Source: Anarhynchus alexandrinus
Taxonomy: Eukaryota > Chordata > Aves > Charadriiformes > Charadriidae
Length of the DNA: 64,000 bases
NCBI GenBank assembly: GCA_008711295.1
Contig: VUYV01000217.1
Span: 70,457 to 134,456 of the forward strand
Direction of reading: 5' to 3'
Position numbers and translations under genes: made by a program. The notes under the pieces were generated by a model. The model was not told the origin of the DNA. It saw nothing but the letters and a program-made list of their open reading frames with translations, and searched no databases. Below are positions 35,601 to 46,000 of the stretch, piece after piece (positions within the stretch are counted from its first letter, which is position 1; the number at the start of each line of letters is the position of its first letter).

Positions 35601-38600
35601 CAACATTGTGATTTTTTGGGGTGATTTTGAGATGCCGTCAGTATTGAATGCAGTAATCTTGTCATATAATACTCTCTTTTAAGGCTATGATTTCCTGGGT
35701 TTCTGTTTTACAGGGAACACCCGAGATTTGCCTGTGCACGTATTTACAACTGGAATGGTCCTTGCTGTGCTATTTCCATGTGTTGCTGTAGCTGTGGTGC
35801 TTGTCTGTGTGATGTTTAGAGTTGACTTAGTTCTATTTTACAGGAACATACGCAGAAGAGATGACACTGTTGGAGGTATGACTTGGCTAATGCTGATGTT
35901 GAAATAAATGTATTCATTAAAAAATAGTTTCTGGTAGGTTCTATAAAACAATCATCTTTGAGGAAGGGGCAAAATAAATCCAGGAGCGTTTTGAGTAGAA
36001 ACAGCAAAGAATATGTAAAAGAGAACTTGATGGTCAGGTGCTAAAGCGAGTTTGTTATACACCTGGAGCAGTAACAGCAGATAGACACAGTGAAGAAGCT
36101 GCCTCTGGAGAAAGTAGTGGAAGAGACACGGTTAGATGCTGTTTAGATGCACTCTGTTCTGCCGTATTCTTCATCACAAAAGTCGATGAATGTGGAGAAG
36201 TTTACAATTATCTATCTGTAAATAGGATGAGCACCCCGGAGTTGTCAGGCAGATTGACAGAAATTTGTTTTCACCTCACTGATGCCCTTGAGGTGAAGGT
36301 TAAAATGCTTCCTTGACTGTAAAGGCTGTTGCAATGTTTATAGGTTTGCCACTAAATGCACTGAAGGAGAGCAGGAGAGCACACTACCAGTACCTCAGTA
36401 GGCAGCATGGCTGCGACACGGACTTAACGAGCAAGCCTGACAGTTGCCCAATTCTGGGTATAATTCTTCTGAAAAGCGTGGTGAAAAAGCTTGCTGTACA
36501 CATGTACCTGATTGTCTTAGCCCTCTTTAGTCTCTAAATCAGCTTGGCTATAGCTTGAATAGACTGCAGTGGCTAGAGATTTCTCAGTAATGGGTGGATG
36601 CTGTTTATGCCTGCCAGCATTATTTATCTGTTTATTGATGTCAGCTGTCACTGTGTATACTGGCTTACAGGGAAGATCTCCGAGAACCTGGACTAGGCCA
36701 CCCTGGAGGAACTGATTGCTTGATACTGGCAATGGATTTCCTACTCGTAGAGCTCTTGCATGCATAGAAGTTCATGGGCTTTATTTTTGTGCTCTCTCTT
36801 ACGAACTACATAGAATCATAGAATCGTAGAATTGTCTAGGTTGGAAGAGACCCTTGGGATCATTGAGTCCAACCATCTACCCTACTCTACAAAGTTCTCC
36901 CCTACACCATATCCCCCAACACCACATCTAAACGGCTCTTAAACACATCCAGGGATGGTGACTCAACCACCTCCCTGGGCAGCCTATTCCAATGCCCGAC
37001 CACTCTTTCTGTGAAAAATTCTTTCCTAATGTTCAGTCTACATGTAGTAAAGTATCCGGAAAGGGAAGCAAAGAAGTACAGTTTAAGATGCAAAGCTATG
37101 TGTGCTGCTTTATCAGTCCAGATAGTTGTTCCGTGGCCAGGTTCAATTAGATATTGCTCAATGTGGTAGACCTGGCCTCTGAATTGGTCTTGGATTTTGT
37201 GTTTGTAAATTACTGCCCAAAGCATGACCAGACATGGTACAGTCTTGTAATTAAAATGATAGATTAGTTCATTCTATTTTGCCAGTGCCCCTTCTACAGA
37301 ACTACTTGATAGTCTTAGACAAAGAGTAAAATAAACGTAGAAATCTGCAATATCACTTAAATAGCATTCTAAAGTTACAGACACATTTTTTGCTTCCCTT
37401 CATTTTCTTGATCATCACAGATGTTACAGTAACTGTATTAATGTGATTTAAAAAAATCCAACACTTTAATGTAGAAAAGATATGTTATTTTCAATATTTG
37501 CCAAATGCAATCAGAATATTTTGTGTCAAATTTAAATTGATTCCGGATTTTTTTTGTTGTAGTTTGAAGAGTGTTCAGGGTATCGAAGGAAAGAGCAGGA
37601 GTATACTTTGCTACTGAGACAATAACTTCAAAAACCAGAATGGTGGATCAGATACTGTATTTCTAATGGTTGCTAACAAGACAACAACTGGTGATTTCGT
37701 TCCAGATGGGAAAGAATATGATGCATTTGTGTCTTACTTGAAAGACTGCATTTCTCCTACTGAAGAAGAGAGAGAATTTGCTTTGAAGATATTGCCCATG
37801 ATATTAGAAGAAAACTTTGGCTACAAGTTATGTATATTTGAGAGGGATGTATCCCCTGGAGGAGGTAAGTGTATTGACTATTCTGTATTGAATATTTTTG
37901 TCATTAAATAGACACATCATTTTCACACAAAGGTAAAAGTCTGTAATTAGAAGGAATTCTGTCAAATGTGTTGTGCATTGAAATGCTACATTTTTCATTT
38001 AATCTAGACTATGTGCGTGCAAAGTTCGCACACACACATTTTACATATTTTGTAGATATATTTATGAATTCACATACACCTACACACATACACAAACACA
38101 TATCTTTAATTACACAGAACCAAGATAAACAGATGAAAAAGCTAGCATGGAGAAAGTTAAGGTGAGAACACTGTTTCACAGTAATAGTGCTCTTGCTCTG
38201 CTTTTGCTGAGAGCAGGTGCCTATGAATGACTCTCATTTACTGCACAGAGCAGCTGGTGCCTCTGTGTTGTGTTTTAACCCCAGCCAGCAAATAGGACCA
38301 CCCAGCCACTCACTCACTGCCCACAGCTGCAATGGGGGAGAATCAGAAGAGTACAAGGGAGGAAAAACTTGTGGGTTGAGATAAAGACAGTTTAATAGGT
38401 AAAGCAAAAGCTACAAGCACAAGCAAGGCAAACCAAGGAATTCATTCCCTGCTTCCCATGGGCAGGCAGGTGTTCAGCCATCTCCAGGAAAGCAGGGCTC
38501 CATCACACATAATGTTTACTTGGGAAGACAAGTGCCATCACTCCGAACGTGTCCCCCCCCTTCCTTCTTCTTCCTCCCCCCGCCTTATATACTGAGCATG

Positions 38601-40545
38601 ATGTCATATAGTATGGACTATCCCTCTGGTCAGTTGGGGTCAGCTGTCTTGGCTGTGTCCCCTCCCAACTTCTTGTGCACCCCCAGCCTGCTCGCTGGTG
38701 GGACGGTGTGAGGAGCAGAAAAGGCCTTGAGGGCTTAGCAAAACCAAAAACACCACTGTGCTATCAACACCACTGTCATCCCGAACCCAAAACGTAGCCT
38801 CACACCAGCTGCTAGCAAGAAATTTAACTCCCTCCCAGCTGAAACCATGACAGTCTGGTACTAGTCATTCTCAGGTAACTTGTATGTTTGCTGTATCTTC
38901 AGTGTGGGGGTTACAACCATTTTGTGAATGTAATGGATGCCATAACAAAATAGTAATGAGAACATGGAATTTTGTTTCTCTAAATGGCCTATGGATAGAT
39001 GGCCTTTTACAGATGCTTGGAAAAAAGATACTGGGGGATTCTGTTTAGTCCAAAGATCTAGCTGAGGAAAAGGATTTCATTGTTAAAACCACAGAACAAT
39101 AAGGTCAGTCAGCCTCCGTCACAAAGCAGGATCTTCTCTCCTTGTATCCATTCCTGACATATTTTTCTAACCTGAGAGGTGCCACAACTCTCCCAAGCCA
39201 TTTTTTTCCAGTTATTCTCCCTCCTTAAGTATTAAAAAAAGGCTTTCAATAGTGTTTAATTTGATTCTTTCGATAGTTTTAGCTTATTTCCTTGCAACAG
39301 TTTTAGCTTATTTCTTTTTCTCTGTTCTGATCTGTTGTGAATATGGAAAACCGAGTATTTTATTCTATTTACAGGACCCTTTGGTGTGTTGTAATACTCT
39401 TGTCAGCCTCCTCCTCCTCTCAGTTTTCTCTTCTTTAGGTTACTCCTGCAGTTTGCTTTGCCTTTGCCTACAAGGCATGTTTTCTAGATCTCTGGTTTCT
39501 GTAGACCTTGTTGTCCTGTGGTGCTGAAGCAAGCACAGGAAGTTGTGCATGAGAATTCCATTTGGCGCATGGGTGTTTGAAGGGTATCACCATTTGATTT
39601 CATTCATCGCTTGTCATGACAGAAGTCATGGATCTAAAACACAGTTGGAACTCATTCTGTCATCACATGCTAGTCTTCTCAACCTTGTATTACTGGCAAT
39701 AGATTTGGGTATTCGATGATGTAAAGGAAGGAGTAACCTGAGAGTTACTGAATATCTGGAGAGACGTTGCTGTTGGTGACTTTCTGTGAAATCACTTCAA
39801 TGGTATCTATTATGAAAAAGCAAAGAGATGTCTGGTTGGAGGAAAAATAAATTTTGCTGCCACCTTCTATCCGTGTGACTACTGACAGAGAGCTGACTAG
39901 GGCAGCTGGAGATTGTGTGTCGGTTTTGTCTGCTCCAGAGAACAAGCGTTGGCCATTCCTGAGCTCATTTTCACAGACTCTTAATCTGCAATGCATATTC
40001 ATCTCTTCTTAGGGACAGGGTGCTTACATGCTGTCACTTTATAAGGGGAACATTTTTGGTATATGCGCGATTGTTAAAGGATAAATCAATTCAGTGCCTA
40101 TCCTTTCAATTTAGTTTAATAACACATTTGTCTTTAATTTGCAGCGGTTGTTGATGATATTCATTCATTCATTGACAAAAGTCGAAGATTAATCATTATA
40201 CTGAGCCAGAACTATGTTTCTGACAGAGCCATATACGAACTTGAGAGTGGACTCCATAAAGCCCTAGTTGAAAGGAAAACTAAAATCATATTAATCGAAT
40301 ATATGCCTATAAGTGACTACAAATTCTTGCCAGAATCACTGTCTCTTTTACCATCAAAGAGGGTTGTGAAGTGGAAAAAGGATAAATCTCTTCCCGTGAA
40401 TTCCAGATTTTGGAAGAACCTTCGGTACCTGATGCCAGCGAAACCTACCAAAATAAACACCAAAGGGCACTATAATAATCTTGACGTAGACTCAGAAGGT
40501 GCTCAGCCATGGACTGAGGGCTGTGGCTTTAATGCAGTTGTATAA
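20589..40545 (+). CDS. IL18R1: Interleukin-18 receptor 1 (IL-18R alpha, ligand-binding chain), complete
   Basis: Ten coding exons: 20589-20637, 21679-21919, 28352-28529, 30201-30354, 31108-31170, 33873-34029, 34208-34341, 35714-35875, 37706-37864, 40145-40545. They total 1698 nt, 565 codons plus stop, with every junction GT-AG and in frame. The product is the plasma-membrane receptor that binds IL-18 and pairs with IL18RAP to signal through MyD88. Order: signal peptide (1-16), three Ig-like domains (about 17-325) with several N-glycosylation sequons, a transmembrane helix (about 339-360), and a TIR domain with YDAFVSYLK (box 1), [15 protein letters not shown] (box 2) and [14 protein letters not shown] (box 3). 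It matches remembered human IL18R1 at [24 protein letters not shown] and [14 protein letters not shown]. Human IL18R1 is 541 residues; the extra length here is mostly a longer C-terminal tail. ATG 20589 has A at -3; a second in-frame ATG is at 20598. Confidence 0.97.
21679..21919 (+). CDS. IL18R1: IL18R1 exon: Ig domain 1
   Basis: The pyrimidine-rich acceptor ends ...tctctgaag at 21678 and the donor is GTGGGT at 21920. The exon enters in phase 1 and leaves in phase 2. It holds the KLCPLR start, [19 protein letters not shown], and the Ig signature [15 protein letters not shown]. The frame stays open past the donor to 22190. Confidence 0.93.
24216..24775 (-). repeat. CR1 LINE, 3' end, in IL18R1 intron
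   Basis: The inverted tail (gagtcatagagtcatagaa) and GGTTTGGGTTGGAAGGGACC are followed by a long 3' region reaching a CTGTGCTGAGGGCCCCAGA block. A 38-bp segment is present twice (24636-24673 and 24679-24716) on either side of an N at 24674, so the assembly is suspect here. Confidence 0.9.
28352..28529 (+). CDS. IL18R1: IL18R1 exon: D1/D2 junction and first half of Ig domain 2
   Basis: The acceptor is ...ttttttcatag and the donor is GTAATT. The exon enters in phase 2 and leaves in phase 0. It encodes [19 protein letters not shown] and ENDSITWYK. Sequons NFT, NKS and NDS are present. The preceding intron is the largest in the gene (6.4 kb) and contains a CR1. Confidence 0.94.
30201..30354 (+). 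CDS. IL18R1: IL18R1 exon: second half of Ig domain 2
   Basis: The acceptor is ...attgatgcag and the donor is GTAAGA. The exon runs from phase 0 to phase 1. It carries [10 protein letters not shown], the Ig signature [13 protein letters not shown], and the domain end [10 protein letters not shown]. Confidence 0.94.
30516..30956 (+). repeat. Tandem duplication of about 215 bp around a single N in an IL18R1 intron
   Basis: Copy 1 (about 30516-30736) and copy 2 (about 30745-30956) share most bases. Both start AAGTTTATATGACATACTAC and both end with CAACAGGACATACTGTGTTTT. They differ in a central low-complexity part: poly(T)/GTTTT in copy 1, (TTTA)n in copy 2. An N at 30737 separates them. This looks like unmerged allelic sequence or a recent tandem duplication. 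Confidence 0.9.
30803..30827 (+). repeat. (TTTA)n microsatellite
   Basis: About six tandem TTTA units lie inside the second copy of the 215-bp duplication. Copy 1 has a poly(T)-rich stretch at the matching place. Confidence 0.85.
31108..31170 (+). CDS. IL18R1: IL18R1 micro-exon: D2-D3 linker
   Basis: This is a 63-nt exon, phase 1 at both ends, with acceptor ...ctattttag and donor GTATCA. It encodes [20 protein letters not shown]. It corresponds to the linker and first strand of the third Ig domain and to the 69-nt exon of IL18RAP. Because it is symmetric, skipping it would keep the frame. Confidence 0.88.
33072..33113 (-). repeat. CR1 3'-end fragment, possibly interrupted by an LTR
   Basis: The stretch reads TCATAGAATGATACATG followed by CTCGAGCTGGAAGGGACCC, the inverted end of a CR1 subfamily. 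It stops at the LTR. Sequence just past the LTR (GAGTCCAACTCC, 33558-33569) fits the next part of the same CR1. Confidence 0.65.
33114..33557 (-). mobile_element. Partial ERVL-like LTR, same family as 9485-10216
   Basis: It matches the U3 and promoter part of the solo LTR at 9485-10216 almost end to end, including TTTTATACTGAGCATGAGGC, CCTCCAACGGGGCAAATACC and the outer end ACCACAAACCAGGACA. The R/U5 portion (about 290 bp) is missing. It lies on the minus strand inside an IL18R1 intron, antisense to the gene, with its TATA element retained. It appears to sit inside a CR1 fragment. Confidence 0.8.
33873..34029 (+). CDS. IL18R1: IL18R1 exon: first half of Ig domain 3
   Basis: The acceptor is ...gctttgtttag and the donor is GTAGGT. 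The exon goes from phase 1 to phase 2. It contains the cysteine-bearing strand EEILNCTGF, the [12 protein letters not shown] strand with its core Trp, and sequons NCT and NQT. Confidence 0.92.
34208..34341 (+). CDS. IL18R1: IL18R1 exon: second half of Ig domain 3
   Basis: The acceptor is ...ccttgctgcag and the donor is GTATGG. The exon goes from phase 2 to phase 1. It shows the pattern [20 protein letters not shown], the usual membrane-proximal Ig end of IL-1R family members, followed by KIVKLKK. Confidence 0.93.
35536..35584 (+). repeat. (GTTAGT)n hexamer microsatellite
   Basis: Several perfect GTTAGT units are followed by ACTAGTACTAG. It lies about 130 bases upstream of the IL18R1 transmembrane exon. 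It resembles the hexamer repeat at 10242-10287. Confidence 0.85.
35714..35875 (+). CDS. IL18R1: IL18R1 exon: transmembrane segment
   Basis: The acceptor is ...ctgttttacag and the donor is GTATGA. The exon is phase 1 to phase 1. It encodes a stalk, a roughly 22-residue hydrophobic helix (GMVLAVLF...VCVMF) and the juxtamembrane [15 protein letters not shown]. Confidence 0.95.
36810..37046 (-). repeat. CR1 LINE 3' end in IL18R1 intron
   Basis: The inverted octamer tail (tagaatcatagaatcgtagaatt) is followed by GGTTGGAAGAGACCC, GAGTCCAACC, CATCCAGGGATGGTGACTC and CCCTGGGCAGCCTATTCCAATGCC-like CR1 blocks. It is 5' truncated and on the minus strand. Confidence 0.92.
37706..37864 (+). CDS. IL18R1: IL18R1 exon: TIR boxes 1 and 2
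   Basis: The acceptor is ...tcgttccag and the donor is GTAAGT. The exon is 159 nt, phase 1 to phase 1, the same length and phase as the matching IL1RL1 exon. Box 1 is [14 protein letters not shown] and box 2 is [16 protein letters not shown]. Confidence 0.96.
38266..38852 (-). mobile_element. Solo LTR of a second avian ERVL family
   Basis: Read on the minus strand it begins TGTCATGGTTTCAGCTGGGA, contains the upstream block GGCCTTTTCTGCTCCTCAC, a TATA-like CTCAGTATATAAGG, and a polyadenylation region CTATTAAACTGTCTTTATC, then ends GGGGTTAAAACACAACA. That is the familiar layout of a common avian ERVL LTR. It is 587 bp. Flanks CTCTG and GTCTG match at 4 of 5 bases, consistent with an aged 5-bp target duplication. 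No internal viral genes are present. It lies in the intron between the IL18R1 TIR exons, antisense to the gene. Confidence 0.85.
40145..40545 (+). CDS. IL18R1: IL18R1 last coding exon: TIR C-terminal half and tail
   Basis: The acceptor is ...aatttgcag. The exon encodes [38 protein letters not shown] and box 3 ([14 protein letters not shown]), then a tail of about 29 residues that is longer than the human one. The stop TAA is at 40543-40545. Confidence 0.96.
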
Positions 40546-40885
40546 CAATTCTGAAGGCAGAAGATGCTGCAGAAAACTGCACATTTTGACAACTACCAGA
40601 AAACACAAACTGCACATTTACTTTGGGAAGCTGGTGTTCATAAGAGACCAAGTTTGACATCTGTGAAGAATGTAGAAATTGTTAGAGTGGCTAGGACGAT
40701 GTTAGCCCCAATGCTAAATGCTATCCCAGAGGGTATTTCCTCAACGATCTGCACAAGGAGCAGAAATTTGATTCTGCTTAGGACTTACCACAAGGAATGA
40801 AGAACAATGCAAAACATTTTGATTTCACATTTTCCAGTAAAGTAGAATGATAATAGTTATACTTGCATACTTTTTGAGGCCCCTT

Positions 40886-40891
40886 AATAAA
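40886..40891 (+). promoter_or_regulatory. Proximal polyadenylation signal candidate of IL18R1
   Basis: An AATAAA lies about 340 bases after the stop and is followed 30-60 bases later by a GT-rich stretch (TTTTGTATTTTGGTGTTT), as expected for a cleavage site. Confidence 0.6.
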
Positions 40892-43068
40892 TATATTAGT
40901 ATTTACAAAGCATTATTATGTATATGCTCTTGATTTTGTATTTTGGTGTTTCCTAAGGATCCTGCTTGGGAATAGACCCAAATGGCTCCTGCCCTAGAGA
41001 GCCTGGCATGCAGGCTTTGGGCAACGTCAAGCAGAAAAATCAAGTGAAAACAGAGAAACGGGAGGGCAGAAAGAGTAGGGTAGATTTGGTTGGGCTAATG
41101 TTATTCACTACTGACCTGTACCTGGTCTAGACAAGTGGAGAGGGAGTGATTTGGAGGAATGGTAAAGACTGTTTCCATCCTCCTATTTCACTGAGAATAC
41201 TGTAAATGCTTGTTTTGGCAGGGAGAAGAGGCAGACGGGATAGTGATAATAGTATGTAGCTCCTGGACACGGGTATCCACATTATACCCTGAGCTGCCTT
41301 CAGCTGAGGGATGTAGGGGATTTATGTGAAAATGAGATCTTTGATGCGTACATATACTCCTAATCCTTTGGAACATTTGTACTTATTACTATCTTTTAAA
41401 ACAAACTTAGTAATATCATTCAAACCCCTTATTATTAGCTGCCTGGCAGTAGAACCAATCTGATATAAATTCCTGGATAAAATGGAGCTGTATTTCCTCC
41501 TCGTACCAGTGGGGAGAAATCAATGGAGAATCATTTTGGAAGATCATCTGTCAGTTTGCTAGAACATCAAGGCTCAGCCCATTCTCATTATTGTTTTGCA
41601 TTCGATTAATGCTCATTCTTAGGAGAAATCTCTTTGACACTGGCACTTAATTAATGCAGCAGTAGTGGAGGAGCTCTGTTACCTTCTCAGTGTACTTGAG
41701 AACATAATTGGAGTGCTAGGTGTCATGGCAATGTCTCAAGATTCATGAGAATGAAATACCTTGTTGTTTGTCAAATATCCTGTAATCAAGCATAGTTTCT
41801 GACAGATGTTCAGGTAAAAGTAAAGGCTAAATATGGATTTACAAAATGGAGACAACACAGTTGCCAGGTTAACATGCGGATGAAAATGAACAAAGGAATA
41901 AGGCGCATACCTGTGGTGTCCTTCAGATCAGCTTCAAGACATCTTCCTCTTTCTGTTAGACAACTAAAGAGCTATTGAAATGTGATCCTTAGGCAAAAGC
42001 CATTCTCTAGCTTAAGCTTTTACTGAAGAGGATTTCTGCTCTGTAGATATGTGTGTCTTTGTATTTCCAAATCTTTCTCAAGGTTCAGTTCTACTCTACC
42101 AGTGTTTCCTGTGATTCGTAATCACAGATTAGTTTTAACATTCTCCTGCAGGCCTAATGATTACCCCTACTTCATAAATGCCATTGGACATACTGGGCAC
42201 ATCCATTTCTTGGCCAAATAGCTGACAGAAACGTTAGTAACTTTTCTGGTACTTAACTGAGGTGTTAAACTTGCTCCTCGGCCACATAGTTTATCATATG
42301 CTGTCGTCAATGTATTGCCCACCAACGTAAAGTGTCAAATGTATTATACTATGCATATGAATATGGATAGTGCACATGGTTTGCTAAAAGCTCTGGACTG
42401 AGCCTACCCTCTATGAGAATCAGCTACTATAAACTGAGATTGAATTTGCCATGAACGCCTTCTCACCTCAGCTTGGAGAGATGATGTGACTGCATATACC
42501 TGCTATACCTCGTGAAGCTGTACCCTGAAGATGTGAGACCATACAGAATTTGACTGCACTGAGGTTTTACAGAATACCAGAGGACTTCACATGAGGAAGG
42601 TTGAAAGCTAAATGGCATTAACTCCAAAGTTGTTTGAATGCCAGCAAGGCAGACATTCAGATGTAGTACAATGAACTACTCAGTATCTGTGAAGGAGCAA
42701 GTATTTTTACACAGATTGGTGTCATGACACATTAATTTCATCTCTATAGCTGATCATCACTGCCCATGCTCTGGTAAAGGGAGACAAGGGAGATTAAAGA
42801 TATGTGTCCTCATATCAACACCAGATGTTGTGCTTGTTGCTCTTATATCCTGAATTACTGACTTGAATCAGGGCTTGGAAATGCCTGCTTTCTGTTTACC
42901 AGTCCCTAGAGAAAAGGGACTGCTAATATGACTTTTATAGACTGTAGTTGTGTTGATTTGCCTGGTCAGGTATATGTCAATTTATAAGTGAATTCACGTG
43001 ATAGTTGGTTTGAGGTAATGGGTCATTTCAGTGATTTATATTGCATTTTTTGTTCCATTTTTGCACTT

Positions 43069-43074
43069 AATAAA
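43069..43074 (+). promoter_or_regulatory. Possible distal polyadenylation signal of IL18R1
   Basis: An AATAAA is followed by a TGTGG/TTCTGTTTTTG GT-rich stretch. The 2.2 kb between this and the proximal signal is free of recognisable repeats, so a long 3' UTR is possible, but no transcript evidence is available. Confidence 0.35.
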
Positions 43075-46000
43075 ACTTTATTTCTCCCTCTCCACATCTG
43101 TGGCTTCTGTTTTTGCTGCAGTTAGACAGCAGTAAGTGTCAAAAATCAAAATTACAGTAAGAAGAAAAAATGCAATAAAAAGCAAGAGTGTTGTTAGACC
43201 CACTCTCCACAAGCAATAAATGTCTCATTTGTACTGTAGAACAATTTAAAGCCAAATCCAAACAAGCGATTGGAATACGTACTTTCCTGGAGGAGGCTGC
43301 AGATAGGATCATTGAAGTGACAGCTGTTGTAAGACACCAGTCTTGAAGATTCTTGTCTTTCTTGCACATGCTACAACATGGTTCTGACTGTGAGAACATA
43401 GTCTGTGTCTGCATTTTTTTAGTGTTCCTGGTTGACCACTTCCTCCCACACACAGTGCAGGCTGGAAGAAAAAGTGTATCAAAGAAGTCTTCTTGTCTAT
43501 TGATAATTTGAGCATAAATGTTGGGAAGAGTTGGAACCATTGTATATAGTATATATAAGGGCCTGGAAATGTAGAAGGTTCATGAATTATAGTTGTCCAT
43601 GTGTTCTGTCTTGTGTGTCCACCTTCAGTGCTCCAAGTCCGGAGAGACTCTTTCACTGAAGACGTCCCTCCAAATGGACACCATGTCTAGTTCCATATCC
43701 ATAATGTCTTCCTACTATAAGAACTTCTGTTCCTTCATTGCCATCTGCATTCTTTACAGAGACCGAAGGACCCCCTTTACCGGGGGTAAATGGTAAAAGG
43801 TCATAAAAAATTGGCAAGAAAATAAAATAAAGATTAGGAGGTAAGAAGATAGACACGTGAGTCTGGCCTGGAAGGTTACTCTAGAACTGTGGTTGTATAT
43901 TCAAATTGCCCTTCTCTATCTTACTTTCTCAGAGAAAGTAAAAAAAGAAAAAAAAAGGCTTTCTTTTTAGAGATGACTGCGGTCTGGCTTGCACAGAAGA
44001 AGCAACTTTTACATCATTAATTCCTATATTTATTTAATAAAATGTTTGAAATGTTGCCATTCCTAGTGAGATGCCTGTGATGCAGATCAAGTGCCTGAGT
44101 GAAAGAGTAGTTACCAAGCTTTCTGCAATAGCCACAAGTTACGTAAAACACAAAATGGGAAAAAGGCTCCACAAGTATCTATTCCAGTTTTGATCAACTC
44201 ATGATATCTTCCTGTGGTTCAACAATCCAAATTTCCTGCACTACAGTGAAAGCAGCTGCAGATAGACCACAGTAGTCTCATTTTTTAGTTTCATTGTCAG
44301 CTACATATATAAACAACTCATCACATAAATTTGTCTCTTATATTGCATTGTTTGATCTTCCATCTGGCCTCTATTGGTGAGATATGGTATGTACATCAGC
44401 AAGATATACTACTGTCAAGTTTAATATATTTGTTGCTTATTACCTATCAAATACAAAAATAATAGAGTTCAGTATATTGATGGTTTAAGGTATTTGTGAA
44501 AGATAATCAAATAGATTCATGGCTTATTGCTCTAATTCTTTTGACCACTACCGTAGTTAAGCCAATTTCAGTCATGCGCTGGAGACCTCATTTCATTATG
44601 TGGTTACAAAACTATTATGCATTGCAGGAAAATTGTAGCTGTTTGAGGTTTTTTTACTATGGTGAAGGAATGCTGTTCCATAAGAGGTTCCAAAACTATT
44701 TCTAATGCTGCAGGAATCTGACTTTTTAGAAACAATTGGGCACATTCACAAGTGGCTGTGTCTGTTTGTGAAGAGCTGTCAGTACATGCTAGGACTAATC
44801 TGAATATCCCTAGCAAAGACATCTCTTGAGGGACTCCATTATGGGGCACAACTAATTTCTGAATTCAAACATTCAGTTGGAGACTTAAGCCTAAATGTTC
44901 AGCTCAGCTGTTATAACATGTCTCTCCCTGTGTATGGTGGCTTAATATGTAGTATATTAAGCATATTTATTTATGTAGTACTTAAGGAAGATACTGCCTT
45001 TGGGGACTAGCAACAAAAATTCAGCTACAAGGAAGGAACTTACACTTTGGAAATGAAAACTTGTAAGAGCCTCAGGATTGTTGCCAGCTGCCAGCATGAT
45101 GAAGGAAAGTCAAACAATACAGTGCAAATACCAGTGAAGTGCTGTCAGTGAAGTAAGACCTTGAGACCTGCAAGGCAGAGCCAGGAGGACCGCCAGGAGA
45201 ATCATGTGAAGGGAGCCTAGAAGAGTTTAAATTATTTAGCCTGGTAGAATGAACAGGGAAAGGAAGAGGAGCGTTGTCAACAAATGCATGCAGGAAAAGA
45301 AAAAGCACTAGAAAGAAGAAGAGCTGTTTAAGCTAAGGAACAGAATTCAGATACGAACATGTGGCCATGAATAAATTTGTGATGGGCATTAAAGCCATTA
45401 GAACAGTAAGGCCTCCTATGGGAGTAATGGGGAAACTATTTTGACCTACTTTTGTGCTGGAGAACAGTAAGTTTCTGAAAGAAAAGCCATAACACAACAA
45501 TGGTCATCCTTGTCAGTTTTATGCTTCTTGGCTAGCAGTAAGCAGGCTAGACTATCAAGGAAGGCAAGAAGGGATTGGCATGGAATTTGAGGTGCTAGGC
45601 AATCTTTGCTGATTAACCGCTAAAGACTGTGAGAGTGGAAAGATTTTAAAGGGCTGGGTCGTAAGGATTTGCTTTGCTCTTTCTCTGTCAGCAAGTGATC
45701 TATTCAGTTATCAGTACAGCCAAAGTACTTCTGTGGCACCGGCCATACTACACCCCGATGCCCAATGCAGAATGCACTGTAGTGCAGCCAATTTGCACTA
45801 AATAACACCATCTTTCCTTGTTTCACAGAGGAGTAATAGGTGAGTTACCCCACCGCTCCATAAGCTGCCCTTGACTGTATGCCATTTCACTGACTCTATA
45901 ACCTCGTACAAAATGGACAGAGGTTCAGGTTTAGATGTTGGTCAGGCACCTCCCGTGACAGCAAAACCAACACCACTGACTCAGTGTAGAAGATAATCGG

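Larger units (their letters stand above)
28530..40144. other. Remaining IL18R1 introns
   Basis: The non-exonic parts of 28530-40144 contain the 215-bp duplication, two LTRs, two CR1 pieces and two microsatellites listed separately. A CA-rich patch lies at about 38027-38102. I see nothing else in the stretches 28530-30200, 31171-33071, 34342-35535 and 38853-40144. Confidence 0.5.
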
